From Paenibacillus psychroresistens (lineage in GTDB: Bacteria; Bacillota; Bacilli; Paenibacillales; NBRC-103111): DNA of 64,000 nt. The DNA lies in NCBI RefSeq assembly GCF_009728935.1, contig NZ_CP034235.1, forward strand, positions 1,272,501-1,336,500, read 5' to 3'. The position numbers and the translations under genes are program-made. This document shows, one piece after another, positions 9,059 through 18,156 of this stretch. Each line of letters opens with the position of its first letter. Position 1 is the stretch's first letter. The notes under the pieces are model-generated. The model searched no databases. It was not told the DNA's origin and was given only the letters and a program-made list of their open reading frames with translations.

Positions 9059-12000
9059 TTGTTTTGGACAGTGGAGAAATTGCAGAAGCGTATTAGTGAG
9101 TTGTCGAAATACCGTTATAAGGATACGGTCGAACTGAACAGTTGGGTTTACAAGGAAGATCAGGAAAAACGAATTGGCGCCTATCCTCCGAATAATCTAG
9201 ATACAGACCGAATCGTCAGTAAAGGGGATCGCTGGGAAGGCAGAGATTTGTATGTGTGGTTGCGTAAATCGGTAGAGATACCCAATGCATGGAAAGATCG
9301 AACCATTGTCGGCTTATTCGATTTTGGCAAGACTGGATCAGGTCACAACTCAGGCTTTGAATCTTTGCTTTTTATCGATGGTAAGCCATATCAAGGCGTT
9401 GATTCAAACCATATAGAAGTTTTTTTGCCAGCGGACCTTATCGGGAAAGAAGTCGACTTTTGTTTCCGGTTATGGTCTGGGTTGGAAGGGTGGGAGGTAC
9501 CTGGAAAGCTGAATCACGTGTTTAAAGAAGCCGCATTAGCAGTACTTGATGAACGGGTAGATAGCCTGTATTACACGAGCTATGCTGTATTGGAAAGTGC
9601 AAAGCTGCTCAGGGATGACCAAACGGAAAGACATGAGCTGCTGAAAATGCTCAATCGCATCTTTCTCATGATTGACTGGTCAAAGCCTGGTTCTGATATA
9701 TTCTATAGTTCACTTTATGAAGCAGAGCTTCACCTCCAAGAAGAGCTCAAGAAATTGGCAAAGATCCATCCAGTTACAATTCACTGCATAGGTCACACGC
9801 ATATTGATGTCGCATGGCTATGGCGCCTTTCTCACACGAGAGAGAAGTCAGCCCGTTCGTTTTCAACTGTTTTGCGATTAATGGAAAAATATCCAGAGTA
9901 TATTTTTCTGCAAACTCAGCCGCAGCTGTACGAATATATTAAGTACGACTATCCAGAGATTTATGAACAAATCAAACAACGTGTCAAAGAAGGCCGCTGG
10001 GAAGTCGGTGGTGCTATGTGGCTTGAAGCAGATTGTAATCTGACCAGCGGTGAATCCATTGTAAGGCAAATTTTATACGGAACCCGATTTTTCCAGGAAG
10101 AATTCGGTGTGTCCTGTAATTACGTGTGGTTGCCGGACGTGTTCGGATATAGTTGGGCACTTCCTCAGATTCTGAAAAAATCTGGAATTGATACGTTTAT
10201 GACAACAAAAATCAGTTGGAACCAGTATAATCGAATGCCTCACGATACTTTCCAGTGGCAAGGTATCGACGGTTCAAAAGTGCTCACTCACTTCGTGACG
10301 ACACCAGAAATACCAGGTTCTAAAGTTTGGTGGTATACCTACAATGGCATGACCGACCCATTCGCCGTCAAGGGAATATGGGATACGTACAGGGACAAGA
10401 CGATTAATAATGAATTGCTATTGTCATATGGCTACGGTGATGGTGGAGGCGGCGTGAACCGGGATATGCTTGAAGTGCGACGAAGGTTAGAGTCGATGCC
10501 GGGAATTCCGCATGCAGTTACCGGACGAGCGGATGATTATTTCACACAACTGCAGGAGACTTTTCAGAACACGGATCAATACGTTCACACATGGGATGGC
10601 GAGCTATATTTGGAATATCACCGCGGCACTTACACGAGTCAAGCGTATAACAAGAAAATGAACCGGAAGCTTGAACTTCTGTACCGGGAAGTCGAATGGT
10701 TGCAGTCAGTGGCATGCATTGCTAATGGCTCTTGGACAGGTTATGAGACAGAACGTCTGAAAGAAGGCTGGCGAACGATCATGAGGAATCAGTTCCATGA
10801 TATTATTCCAGGCTCCTCAATACCAGAAGTATACGCTGATTCTAGAATCGAATACGCCGCGGCGGAACTAATCGGACATAGGAACTGGAGGGAAGCTGCC
10901 AATACCTTAAAAGATCAGTCAGTTAAAGCTGAATCAGAAGTACCGAATAATGAGCCTTTACCGTTTACGGTGTTCAATAGCTCTGGGTTCGAACGTACCG
11001 ATCTATTGAAGGTGACTTTGAAAGAAACTGCTGAAGCGGGGGATTGGTTGGATAAAGATGGGAAAGGTCTGGTATCTCAACGATTTGGGGATGAATGGAC
11101 CGTACGAGTTGTCGGCATTCCTTCACTTGGTGCCAAAACGGTCTTTTTCCAACCGATAGAACAATTAATTTTGACGAAAAAGGCTGATACTCCTTTTGTA
11201 CTCGCAGATCGGGTATTGACAACATCGCATTATATTATGGAATGGAATGAAGCTGGACAACTAAAGCGTTTGTATGATCGGGACACGAAAAGGGAAGTGC
11301 TTTCGGAAGGGAAAAACGGTAATGTTCTTCAAGTGTTTGAAGACAAACCTTTAGCTCACGAAGCATGGGATATTGATCTCTTCTATCAAGAGAAGATGCA
11401 AGAAATAATCACACTAACTGACTTCGAATTGTTGGATAACGGTCCACTTTCTGCATCGATGAAGTTTGTGTGGTCGTATGGTGATTCGACAATAGAACAG
11501 AAATTGACTGTCTACGAGAACAGTCGACGCATTGATTTTCAAACACGAGTCGATTGGCAGGAAAGCCAGCAGCTGCTAAAAGTTGCATTCCCGGTATCGA
11601 TTCGGGCAACAGAAGCGACTTACGACATTCAATTTGGCAACGTGAAGCGTCCTACGCATTGGAACACAAGCTGGGACTATGCCCGATTTGAATCTGTTGG
11701 ACATCAATGGGTTGATCTTTCTGAACGAGGTTATGGTGTTAGCCTATTGAATGATTGCAAATACGGTCATGATATCAAGGATAATATCATCCGCCTGTCT
11801 CTAATTAAATCACCTATTTTTCCTGATCCCCTTGCTGACCGTGGAGAGCATCTGTTTACCTATGCATTACTTCCTCATATAGGCGATTGGGTTGAGGGAC
11901 GAACGCAACAGGAAGCTTGGATGTTAAACAATCCACTTAGCCAAATACAAGGAGATACCATCATAGCGGACAAATCACTAATGAGGACAGATGCTGCAAA

Positions 12001-12238
12001 CGTGATGATTGACGCTATTAAGAAAGCCGAAGACAGTGATGCGCTTGTGTTGCGTTTGCACGAATTTACAGGAGCAAGCAGTGCCTTAAGGCTGGAGAGC
12101 GACTTTCTTATACAATCTTGGCAAGAATGTGATTTAATGGAACGTCCATGCGGCGAAATATCGAAAGAGCCGACGATTGATGTTGAGATAAAACCGTATG
12201 AAATCAAAACATTCCTTATAAAGGTCATATCGTCATAA
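9059..12238 (+). CDS. Alpha-mannosidase, glycoside hydrolase family 38
   Basis: This enzyme hydrolyses terminal alpha-mannosyl residues of imported oligosaccharides. It has no signal peptide, so it acts in the cytoplasm. At 1059 residues it has the usual length for bacterial GH38. An N-terminal beta region leads into the catalytic barrel. The zinc-binding motif 'HTHIDVAWLWR' supplies H248 and D250, and the nucleophile lies in 'WLPDVFGYSWALPQ' (D360). 'RNQFHDIIPGSS' marks the helical bundle, and the C-terminal beta domains are complete. The start is TTG 9059, seven bases after AGGAGG (9046-9051). It follows the secreted beta-helix protein and precedes a dioxygenase gene, which suggests that importer 1 brings in mannose-containing fragments. 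Confidence 0.95.
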   Translation: MFWTVEKLQKRISELSKYRYKDTVELNSWVYKEDQEKRIGAYPPNNLDTDRIVSKGDRWEGRDLYVWLRKSVEIPNAWKDRTIVGLFDFGKTGSGHNSGFESLLFIDGKPYQGVDSNHIEVFLPADLIGKEVDFCFRLWSGLEGWEVPGKLNHVFKEAALAVLDERVDSLYYTSYAVLESAKLLRDDQTERHELLKMLNRIFLMIDWSKPGSDIFYSSLYEAELHLQEELKKLAKIHPVTIHCIGHTHIDVAWLWRLSHTREKSARSFSTVLRLMEKYPEYIFLQTQPQLYEYIKYDYPEIYEQIKQRVKEGRWEVGGAMWLEADCNLTSGESIVRQILYGTRFFQEEFGVSCNYVWLPDVFGYSWALPQILKKSGIDTFMTTKISWNQYNRMPHDTFQWQGIDGSKVLTHFVTTPEIPGSKVWWYTYNGMTDPFAVKGIWDTYRDKTINNELLLSYGYGDGGGGVNRDMLEVRRRLESMPGIPHAVTGRADDYFTQLQETFQNTDQYVHTWDGELYLEYHRGTYTSQAYNKKMNRKLELLYREVEWLQSVACIANGSWTGYETERLKEGWRTIMRNQFHDIIPGSSIPEVYADSRIEYAAAELIGHRNWREAANTLKDQSVKAESEVPNNEPLPFTVFNSSGFERTDLLKVTLKETAEAGDWLDKDGKGLVSQRFGDEWTVRVVGIPSLGAKTVFFQPIEQLILTKKADTPFVLADRVLTTSHYIMEWNEAGQLKRLYDRDTKREVLSEGKNGNVLQVFEDKPLAHEAWDIDLFYQEKMQEIITLTDFELLDNGPLSASMKFVWSYGDSTIEQKLTVYENSRRIDFQTRVDWQESQQLLKVAFPVSIRATEATYDIQFGNVKRPTHWNTSWDYARFESVGHQWVDLSERGYGVSLLNDCKYGHDIKDNIIRLSLIKSPIFPDPLADRGEHLFTYALLPHIGDWVEGRTQQEAWMLNNPLSQIQGDTIIADKSLMRTDAANVMIDAIKKAEDSDALVLRLHEFTGASSALRLESDFLIQSWQECDLMERPCGEISKEPTIDVEIKPYEIKTFLIKVISS

Positions 12239-12267
12239 TAATAGTCACGTTAAGGAGGAAAAGTACT

Positions 12268-13098
12268 ATGTCTAATGAATTTATAAACCATTTGCCGAAG
12301 CTTTCTGATTCCTATGTATTAACGGAAGAACAAATCAATGATTTCCAAAAAAACGGTCATATCTTTTTGAAGCAGGTGTCCAATCAAGAAGAAATCGAAG
12401 TCTTCCGTCCGATTGTCGGAGATATGGTGCGTAACCTGAATCAGGAATCACGCCAGATGCATGAACGCGATACCTATGGAAAAGCCTTTATTCAGATTTC
12501 AAACATATGGGAAAATAGCTTGGCGATTCAGCATTTTGTTTTTGCCAAGCGTTTCGCGAAGCTTGCAGCAGATTTATTGGGAGTTGATGGTGTCCGGATA
12601 TATCATGATCAGGCTTTGTTTAAAGAACCTGGCGGGGGCCATACACCGTGGCATCAAGATCAAATTTATTGGCCGCTAGATACGGATAAGACCATTACCA
12701 TGTGGATGCCCATCGTGAATATTCCACAAGAAGTAGGTTCCATGACTTTTGCCTCTGAATCACAAAAGCTTGGCTATTTGAGTAAATTGGCTATTTCCGA
12801 TGAATCCCACAAGACGCTAAAGGAATATATTGAAAATAAAGGGATTGCTACAATTAACTATGGAGCTATGAATGCTGGCGATGCCACATTCCATTCGGGT
12901 TGGACACTCCATAGCGCGCCGGGGAATCCAACCGATTACATGCGGGAGGTTATGACAATAATCTATTATGCAGATGGTACCAAAGTGATGGAGCCTGATA
13001 CAAATGCAAGAAATTCGGATTTAGCACGATGGTTACCGGGCTTAAACGCAGGTGATTTGGCAGCAAGCAGGTTAAATCCATTATTATTTAAAAAGTAA
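12268..13098 (+). CDS. PhyH-type Fe(II)/2-oxoglutarate-dependent dioxygenase
   Basis: This is a phytanoyl-CoA dioxygenase family enzyme of 276 residues. The iron triad is visible as H129-x-D131 in 'WHQDQIYW' and H215 in 'WTLHSAPGN'. R226, eleven residues later, is the expected 2-oxoglutarate carboxylate ligand. AAGGAGG lies just before ATG 12268, 29 bp after the mannosidase gene, so the two are probably co-transcribed. PhyH proteins of this size oxidise many small molecules. The substrate is unknown, but a second PhyH gene sits beside the other glycan locus (35.1 kb), hinting at a role in removing or altering a modification on a sugar-derived compound. Confidence 0.85.
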   Translation: MSNEFINHLPKLSDSYVLTEEQINDFQKNGHIFLKQVSNQEEIEVFRPIVGDMVRNLNQESRQMHERDTYGKAFIQISNIWENSLAIQHFVFAKRFAKLAADLLGVDGVRIYHDQALFKEPGGGHTPWHQDQIYWPLDTDKTITMWMPIVNIPQEVGSMTFASESQKLGYLSKLAISDESHKTLKEYIENKGIATINYGAMNAGDATFHSGWTLHSAPGNPTDYMREVMTIIYYADGTKVMEPDTNARNSDLARWLPGLNAGDLAASRLNPLLFKK

Positions 13099-13186
13099 TG
13101 CTCACGGTAAGAGTGGTTACTGCTGATTTCTTGTCTATCAATAACTCGTTGATTCTTGATTTTCTGTAAATAACAGGCTTATAAAC

Positions 13187-13216
13187 TTGAAAAGTGGATT
13201 GACAGCCTGCTATAAT
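13187..13216 (+). promoter_or_regulatory. Sigma-A promoter with extended -10 for the aldolase gene
   Basis: TTGAAA at 13187-13192, an 18-bp spacer ending in TGC, then TATAAT at 13211-13216. The TGn makes an extended -10. The aldolase gene starts about 85 bp downstream. Confidence 0.75.
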
Positions 13217-13300
13217 ACGTGTTAATGTAAGGGAATAATATTCGCTTTACTGCATAAAAGCGTAGAAGCGTAGACGCGATGAAGAAAGAAGGAAGAGAAA

Positions 13301-14257
13301 ATGAGTAAAGATAAATGCAAGATTTTGGATTGTACCATTCGTGATGGCGGGCTAGTCAACAATTGGGATTTCAGCGTTGAGTTTGTTCAAGACCTATATA
13401 AAAGCCTAAGCGAAGCTGGCGTTGAATATATGGAAATTGGTTATAAAAACTCACCAAAGCTGCTTAAAGGTGAAGCGGGTCCTTGGCGCTTTTTGGATGA
13501 GAGCTTCTTGAGAACGGTTATTCCACACAAGACAGAAACTAAGCTTTCGGCATTAGTCGATATTGGTCGTGTAGACGAGAATGATATTCTTCCACGCAGT
13601 GAGAGCATGTTGGATCTAATCCGTGTTGCTTGCTACATTGGCGATGTGGATAAAGGTCTTGAATTGATTCAAACCTTTCATGATAAAGGCTACGAAACAA
13701 GCTTGAACATTATGGCTCTTTCCCATGTATCGGAGCCAGAATTACGCGAAGCATTCGAGGATATTGCCAAAAGTCCAGTCGATATCGTCTACATTGTAGA
13801 TTCATACGGAAGTATGGATTCGAAGGACATGGAATATCTAGTTGATAAATTCCAAACTTTACTGCCAAACAAGCAATTGGGAGTCCACACTCACAACAAT
13901 ATGCAGCTTGCATTCTCCAACACATTGACAGCTGTGCATAAAGGTGTAACTTTCCTTGACTCCTCTGTTTATGGTATGGGTCGCGCTGCTGGAAACTGCC
14001 CAACGGAGCTTTTGGTTAGCCAATTGAAAAATCCACGTTATGAGCTTCGTCCAGTCTTGGAGGTTATTGAAAAGCATTTAATCCCAATGCGTGAAACCTG
14101 TGAATGGGGCTATATCATCCCTTACATGATTTCCGGAGCATTAAATGAACATCCTCGTGTAGCTATGGCCGTTCGTGATAATGATGAAGATAAAGATAAA
14201 TATGTTGAGTTTTATGATAAGCTGACTTCACCTGAAATTATTGTGAAACACAAATAA
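13301..14257 (+). CDS. DRE-TIM (HMGL-like) aldolase-domain protein
   Basis: The protein has 318 residues with the DRE-TIM metallolyase fold shared by HMG-CoA lyase, isopropylmalate synthase and 4-hydroxy-2-oxovalerate aldolase. The signature 'CTIRDGG' (R14, D15) provides the catalytic Arg and a metal-binding Asp, and 'HTHNN' (H196, H198, N200) provides the other metal ligands. It lacks the C-terminal communication domain of 4-hydroxy-2-oxovalerate aldolase and the regulatory domain of isopropylmalate synthase, so only an aldolase-type reaction can be proposed. It is transcribed alone between a strong promoter and an intrinsic terminator. The ATG at 13301 follows a GAAGGA-type site. Confidence 0.8.
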   Translation: MSKDKCKILDCTIRDGGLVNNWDFSVEFVQDLYKSLSEAGVEYMEIGYKNSPKLLKGEAGPWRFLDESFLRTVIPHKTETKLSALVDIGRVDENDILPRSESMLDLIRVACYIGDVDKGLELIQTFHDKGYETSLNIMALSHVSEPELREAFEDIAKSPVDIVYIVDSYGSMDSKDMEYLVDKFQTLLPNKQLGVHTHNNMQLAFSNTLTAVHKGVTFLDSSVYGMGRAAGNCPTELLVSQLKNPRYELRPVLEVIEKHLIPMRETCEWGYIIPYMISGALNEHPRVAMAVRDNDEDKDKYVEFYDKLTSPEIIVKHK

Positions 14258-14264
14258 ATCGCTT

Positions 14265-14306
14265 AACCTCTTATGCCTGATTATTAGGGCGGAGAGGTTT
14301 TTTTTC
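14265..14306 (+). terminator. Intrinsic terminator after the aldolase gene
   Basis: AACCTCT (14265-14271) pairs with AGAGGTT (14293-14299) and is followed by a run of T. Confidence 0.85.
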
Positions 14307-14395
14307 GTCTAGCGACGGTTTGTGTTAGAATACTCATAGAGATATACATATCATTGTAAGATAGGCTTGTTTTAAAAATGGGAGGAGCGGGAATT

Positions 14396-15493
14396 TTGTT
14401 ACATAATTTTGTTCATGGTTTATTAGAATTTTTTACGCAGTTTGGTTATTGGGGTGTCATGTTTGGTTTAATGATTATTATCATTCCTAGTGAGATTGTT
14501 CTAGCTTTTGCGGGGTATCTTGTATTTAATGGGGATATTACCTTCTTAGAAGCTTTTATTTTCGGGATGATTGGCGGAGTTATTGCTCAGATTTTCGTTT
14601 ATTGGATTGCACGTTATGGCGGAAGACCTTTTTTGGATAAGTTTGGAAAATATTTCTTGATCAAAAAACATCATGTGGAGCTCTCAGAGGACTGGTTTAA
14701 TCGTTATGGCAAAGGTGTGGTATTCACGGCTCGTTTTGTGCCTATAATCCATCATGCGATTTCTATACCAGCAGGCTTAACGCGGATGAAGCTGAGCACT
14801 TTTACCTTGTATACGACATTGGGGTTGATTCCATGGACTATTTTGTTTATTTATTTGGGTAAAACCTTGGGTGGACAGTGGGAAAATATTAATGAAAAAG
14901 CGGGTCCTTACTTAATGCAGTTAATTTTGGCTGCTGTTGCGCTTACGCTGCTGTATTTCTTGTTTATCTGGCTTAGGCGTCGAAAAAAAGCTAATTCCAT
15001 TCAAGGCTACATAGGTGAAAAAAATACAGCCATTAAGCTGAAGGACCTTGGGAGTAACTACAGAGTGCTGCACGGAAAATCTGTGCGCTCCAGAGGCGCT
15101 GCTGAGGATATTGATCATGTGGTTGTCGGACCTAATGGGATATTCCATATTGAAACGAAGAACTGGCATGGCGCGATTCGTTTCACAGAAGCGGGCATTG
15201 AACGAAGTCAGCCAGAGCATCATGATGATCCGAATGCGCAGCTCGAGCGTCAAGCTTTTATCATAAAAGAGCTGCTGAGAGCGAACAAATTAGAAGCCGA
15301 TGTAACGGGGATTCTGAATTTCGCGGACCCCCATTGTGCGCTCGAAGGTGGGAGCTCAAGCTTTACAACGGTTAAAGTAGACCAGCTAGGAACAGCAATT
15401 CTCAATTATAAGTCAAGTAAGTCCTTAAATTCGGATGAAATACGGGCAATTATTAAAATTTTAGATGAACATAGCAAGCCTAGTAATAGATGA
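14396..15493 (+). CDS. DedA-family membrane protein fused to a NERD nuclease-related domain
   Basis: The start is TTG 14396. The in-frame ATG at 14378 is part of the ribosome binding site itself (GGAGGAG at 14381-14387). Residues 1-200 are a DedA/SNARE-associated protein with several membrane segments and the motif 'FVPIIHHAISIPAG', the family's 'F.P..R' region with His in place of Arg. A basic RRRKK turn then leads to a cytoplasmic NERD domain (about 204-335). Its PD-(D/E)xK-like residues are present: E208, D240 in 'DIDHVVVGPNG', and E253-T-K255 in 'HIETKNW'. DedA proteins act in membrane lipid or proton homeostasis, while NERD domains are presumed nucleases. The next gene starts 35 bp later. 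No Bacillus homologue with this fusion comes to mind. Confidence 0.85.
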   Translation: MLHNFVHGLLEFFTQFGYWGVMFGLMIIIIPSEIVLAFAGYLVFNGDITFLEAFIFGMIGGVIAQIFVYWIARYGGRPFLDKFGKYFLIKKHHVELSEDWFNRYGKGVVFTARFVPIIHHAISIPAGLTRMKLSTFTLYTTLGLIPWTILFIYLGKTLGGQWENINEKAGPYLMQLILAAVALTLLYFLFIWLRRRKKANSIQGYIGEKNTAIKLKDLGSNYRVLHGKSVRSRGAAEDIDHVVVGPNGIFHIETKNWHGAIRFTEAGIERSQPEHHDDPNAQLERQAFIIKELLRANKLEADVTGILNFADPHCALEGGSSSFTTVKVDQLGTAILNYKSSKSLNSDEIRAIIKILDEHSKPSNR

Positions 15494-15528
15494 GATAATA
15501 ACGCTGATTAAGGACTTGGAGGGATAGT

Positions 15529-16542
15529 ATGGGGATATTTTCTTTTTTGAAGGGTCAGTTTGTTGAGGTTATTGAATGGACGGAGGAGGAAGATGGCGAT
15601 TCTATCGTACATCGGTTTCCTGCTTATGACAATGCAATCAAGATGGGCGCACAGCTGACTGTACGTGAATCGCAGGCTGCGATTTTTGTTAATGAAGGTC
15701 AAATTGCCGATGTATTCGGGCCAGGCAGATATGAGCTGAGTACACAAAATATGCCGCTGCTGACTGCATTGAAATCTTGGAAGTTTGCGTTCAATTCACC
15801 CTTTAAAGCCGACGTCTATTTTGTGAAAACTACGAATATTACCGACCAAAAATGGGGCACAACGAACCCAGTTATTATGCGTGATAAAGAGTTTGGCGTA
15901 GTGCGGGCGCGTGGGTTTGGAAACTATTCCTTCAAAATAAAAGATCCTGCTATCTTCATGAAGGAGATCTTTGGTACGCAGAAAGAGTTTAACCCTGAGC
16001 AAATCAGTGGACTTTTCAAGACGATTATTGTCTCTGGTCTGAGTGATTTGTTGGCTGAGTCGGGTATTCCTATTATTGAGTTAGCTTCGCATTATGATGA
16101 ATTAAGTGTTAGGGCTAGCGAGCGAATTCTCCATCATTTTGAAACCATTGGCTTGGTGTTAACGGGATTTATTATTGAGAATATCTCATTGCCAGAAGAA
16201 GTGGAGCAGATGATTGACCGTAAATCATCGATGAATATCGCGGGGAATCTAGATAGCTATATGAAGTATCAAACAGCAGAATCAATCCGCGAGGCGGCCA
16301 ATAATCCGGCTTCCGGATTAGCAGGTGCTGGTGCTGGCTTAGGAGCAGGCATGGCAATGGGACAGATGATGAATCAGATGATTTCACATCCAACTCCGGA
16401 GCCGCAGGTTGCTGCAGCTACTCCAGCTCCAGTCGTTCCTGCTGCCGCTCCTTCAGGTGCAGCACCACGGTTTTGCAGTCAATGTGGCGCAGCTTTGGAG
16501 GTTAATGCGAAGTTTTGCTCGGGATGTGGAACAAAATTATAA
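15529..16542 (+). CDS. SPFH-domain protein with C-terminal zinc ribbon (YdjI-like)
   Basis: The protein has 337 residues. It opens with 'MGIFSFLKGQFVEVIEW', typical of the virion-core/YdjI class of SPFH (stomatin-prohibitin-flotillin-HflK/C) proteins, with the SPFH core at about residues 30-240. A Gly/Ala/Met-rich then Pro/Ala-rich linker follows, and the end is a four-cysteine ribbon (CSQCG...CSGCG). B. subtilis YdjI is encoded next to PspA-like and zinc-ribbon genes and belongs to an envelope-stress locus; the similarity of gene order here is an inference. ATG 15529 follows GGAGGG. It lies between the DedA-NERD gene and a zinc-ribbon membrane protein gene and is probably translated from the same mRNA. 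Confidence 0.85.
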   Translation: MGIFSFLKGQFVEVIEWTEEEDGDSIVHRFPAYDNAIKMGAQLTVRESQAAIFVNEGQIADVFGPGRYELSTQNMPLLTALKSWKFAFNSPFKADVYFVKTTNITDQKWGTTNPVIMRDKEFGVVRARGFGNYSFKIKDPAIFMKEIFGTQKEFNPEQISGLFKTIIVSGLSDLLAESGIPIIELASHYDELSVRASERILHHFETIGLVLTGFIIENISLPEEVEQMIDRKSSMNIAGNLDSYMKYQTAESIREAANNPASGLAGAGAGLGAGMAMGQMMNQMISHPTPEPQVAAATPAPVVPAAAPSGAAPRFCSQCGAALEVNAKFCSGCGTKL

Positions 16543-16555
16543 AGGATGAGTGAGC

Positions 16556-17677
16556 ATGGAAGAGGAGCACGATCAGCTTGAACAAGAGGGAGTTGCTACA
16601 TTTCCTTGTCCAGGCTGCGGTGGGCAGATGCTGTTTGCTACAACAAGTCAAAGCCTGAAATGCAAGTATTGCGGTAAAGAAAAGATCATTGAGAATGGAT
16701 CTGATGAGCCGGACGAACATGAATTGGCTTTCTCGGATGAGGAAGCTGTCGATGAAGCGCTTAAGGATTGGGGCATGGAGCAGCAAACGATTAAATGCGA
16801 GAGCTGCAGCAGTGAAATGCTAATCCCGGCAAGCCAAACTACAGCTGTATGTGCCTTTTGCGGCTCAGCTAAAGTATTACCGCAAGGCGATGCAGGGAGC
16901 ATTCGTCCCGAATCCATTATTCCCTTTCAAATATCCCAGCAGGATGCAGTGGCAGCTTTTCAGAAGTGGAAAAGAAAGCGTTGGTTTTTACCCAACGCAT
17001 TCAAGAATGGCAATACGAAATCTCAAATTGCAGGAGTGTACATTCCCTTCTGGACCTTCGATTCCGATACAGAATCTGCGTATACTGCCGAGGTTGGAAT
17101 ATACCATTATCGTACGGAGACTCGGACTCGAGTTGTGAATGGGAAATCAGAAACCTATACGGAACAAGTTCGCTATACAGTTTGGCATTGGACGAATGGC
17201 AATTATGATTTATTCTTTAATGATGTGCTTATACCTGCTTCTATTTATAACGATGGTGCTTTACTAGAGCGTATGGATGATTATAAGTTGGATAAACTCA
17301 CTGCCTATCAACCAGAGTACTTAAGCGGCTTTGTTGCACAGAAATATACAGTTCCCTTGCAAGAGGGCTGGGTTAATGCCAAGGATGAGATCAAGATCAC
17401 TTTGATGCATAATATCAGGCAGGTCATTGGCGGCGATGAAATTCGTGCATTAAATATCAACACAAGCTATTCCAATCAGACATACAAGCACATTTTGCTG
17501 CCGGTTTGGAACGCTACTTACAAGTATAAGGATAAAACCTACCAGTATGTGGTCAGCGGAGAAACCAGCAGTGTTTATGGCAATGTGCCACGGAGCCAAT
17601 TAAAGATTACGCTATTTGTATTAATGTGTTTAGCCATCATAGTAATTATTATCTTCGTAATTAAAATGAATCAGTAA
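16556..17677 (+). CDS. Double zinc-ribbon protein with C-terminal membrane anchor (YdjG-like)
   Basis: Two Cys4 zinc ribbons occupy the first 110 residues (CPGCG...CKYCG and CESCS...CAFCG). A soluble beta-rich domain with several Trp residues ('AGVYIPFWTFDSDT') follows, and the last ~22 residues form a single membrane helix ending 'FVIKMNQ'. It thus resembles the B. subtilis YdjG/H proteins associated with YdjI. ATG 16556 is preferred (AAAGG at 16541-16545); a GTG at 16550 is also in frame. It starts 13 bp after the SPFH gene, and a strong terminator follows, closing the three-gene operon. Confidence 0.8.
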   Translation: MEEEHDQLEQEGVATFPCPGCGGQMLFATTSQSLKCKYCGKEKIIENGSDEPDEHELAFSDEEAVDEALKDWGMEQQTIKCESCSSEMLIPASQTTAVCAFCGSAKVLPQGDAGSIRPESIIPFQISQQDAVAAFQKWKRKRWFLPNAFKNGNTKSQIAGVYIPFWTFDSDTESAYTAEVGIYHYRTETRTRVVNGKSETYTEQVRYTVWHWTNGNYDLFFNDVLIPASIYNDGALLERMDDYKLDKLTAYQPEYLSGFVAQKYTVPLQEGWVNAKDEIKITLMHNIRQVIGGDEIRALNINTSYSNQTYKHILLPVWNATYKYKDKTYQYVVSGETSSVYGNVPRSQLKITLFVLMCLAIIVIIIFVIKMNQ

Positions 17678-17682
17678 TTAGA

Positions 17683-17712
17683 AAAATCACTCCTCGGGTG
17701 ATTTTTTTTTTT
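17683..17712 (+). terminator. Intrinsic terminator closing the DedA-NERD/SPFH operon
   Basis: AAAATCAC (17683-17690) pairs with GTGATTTT (17698-17705) and a run of about eleven T begins at the base of the stem. Confidence 0.9.
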
Positions 17713-17772
17713 GTCCTCTACCCCCGCATAAATCAACTAATAAATTTCCTAACCAACTAAAGATATTCCATG

Positions 17773-17949
17773 TTTTGCAGCGCTAAAGCCTTTAATAATT
17801 TAAGTTATAAAGCCGAGATTTACAGCTATGATCCTTTGCCACAGGCTATGGATCGGGTAAGAAATTCAGTGCAAGGCATGTTTGCTGGAGAGACACCTGA
17901 GAAAGCTGCTAATGAAATCTAGGATCAAATCGATAAGCTGACTAAATAA
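17773..17949 (+). pseudogene. C-terminal remnant of a sugar-binding lipoprotein (family 1 SBP)
   Basis: Translation from 17773 gives the tail of a family-1 extracellular sugar-binding protein, including 'QGMFAGETPEKAANEI', which is characteristic of the C-terminal helix. An in-frame TAG at 17920-17922 (probably from CAG) interrupts it before 'DQIDKLTK' and the stop at 17947-17949. No upstream part, start codon or ribosome binding site is present. It is a decayed fragment. Confidence 0.75.
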
Positions 17950-17975
17950 GCTGAAATTGCATTTAATAAAAAAAT

Positions 17976-18006
17976 TCGCTCTGCTAAAAGCAGAACGGAT
18001 TTTTTG
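17976..18006 (+). terminator. Terminator belonging to the decayed binding-protein gene
   Basis: TCTGCT (17980-17985), AAA loop, AGCAGA (17989-17994), then ACGGA and TTTTTT. From here to 18156 I see only A/T-rich sequence with no gene. Confidence 0.7.
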
Positions 18007-18156
18007 TGCTTTATAGAAAATCAAAATCAAACAAAGATTTCCCGCAAGATCTATTATATTGCTAATTAATATTATATATTGGAATAAGCAATTATAGGGG
18101 TATTTGATAAATTATTGCTCAATCATGTATTATATTGCTGTATTATAACTTGAGTT

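Noticed and set aside
13199..13216. TTGACA (13199-13204) as the -35 for the aldolase promoter
   Set aside because: It is only 6 bp from TATAAT, so it cannot serve as a -35; TTGAAA at 13187 has a workable 18-bp spacing.
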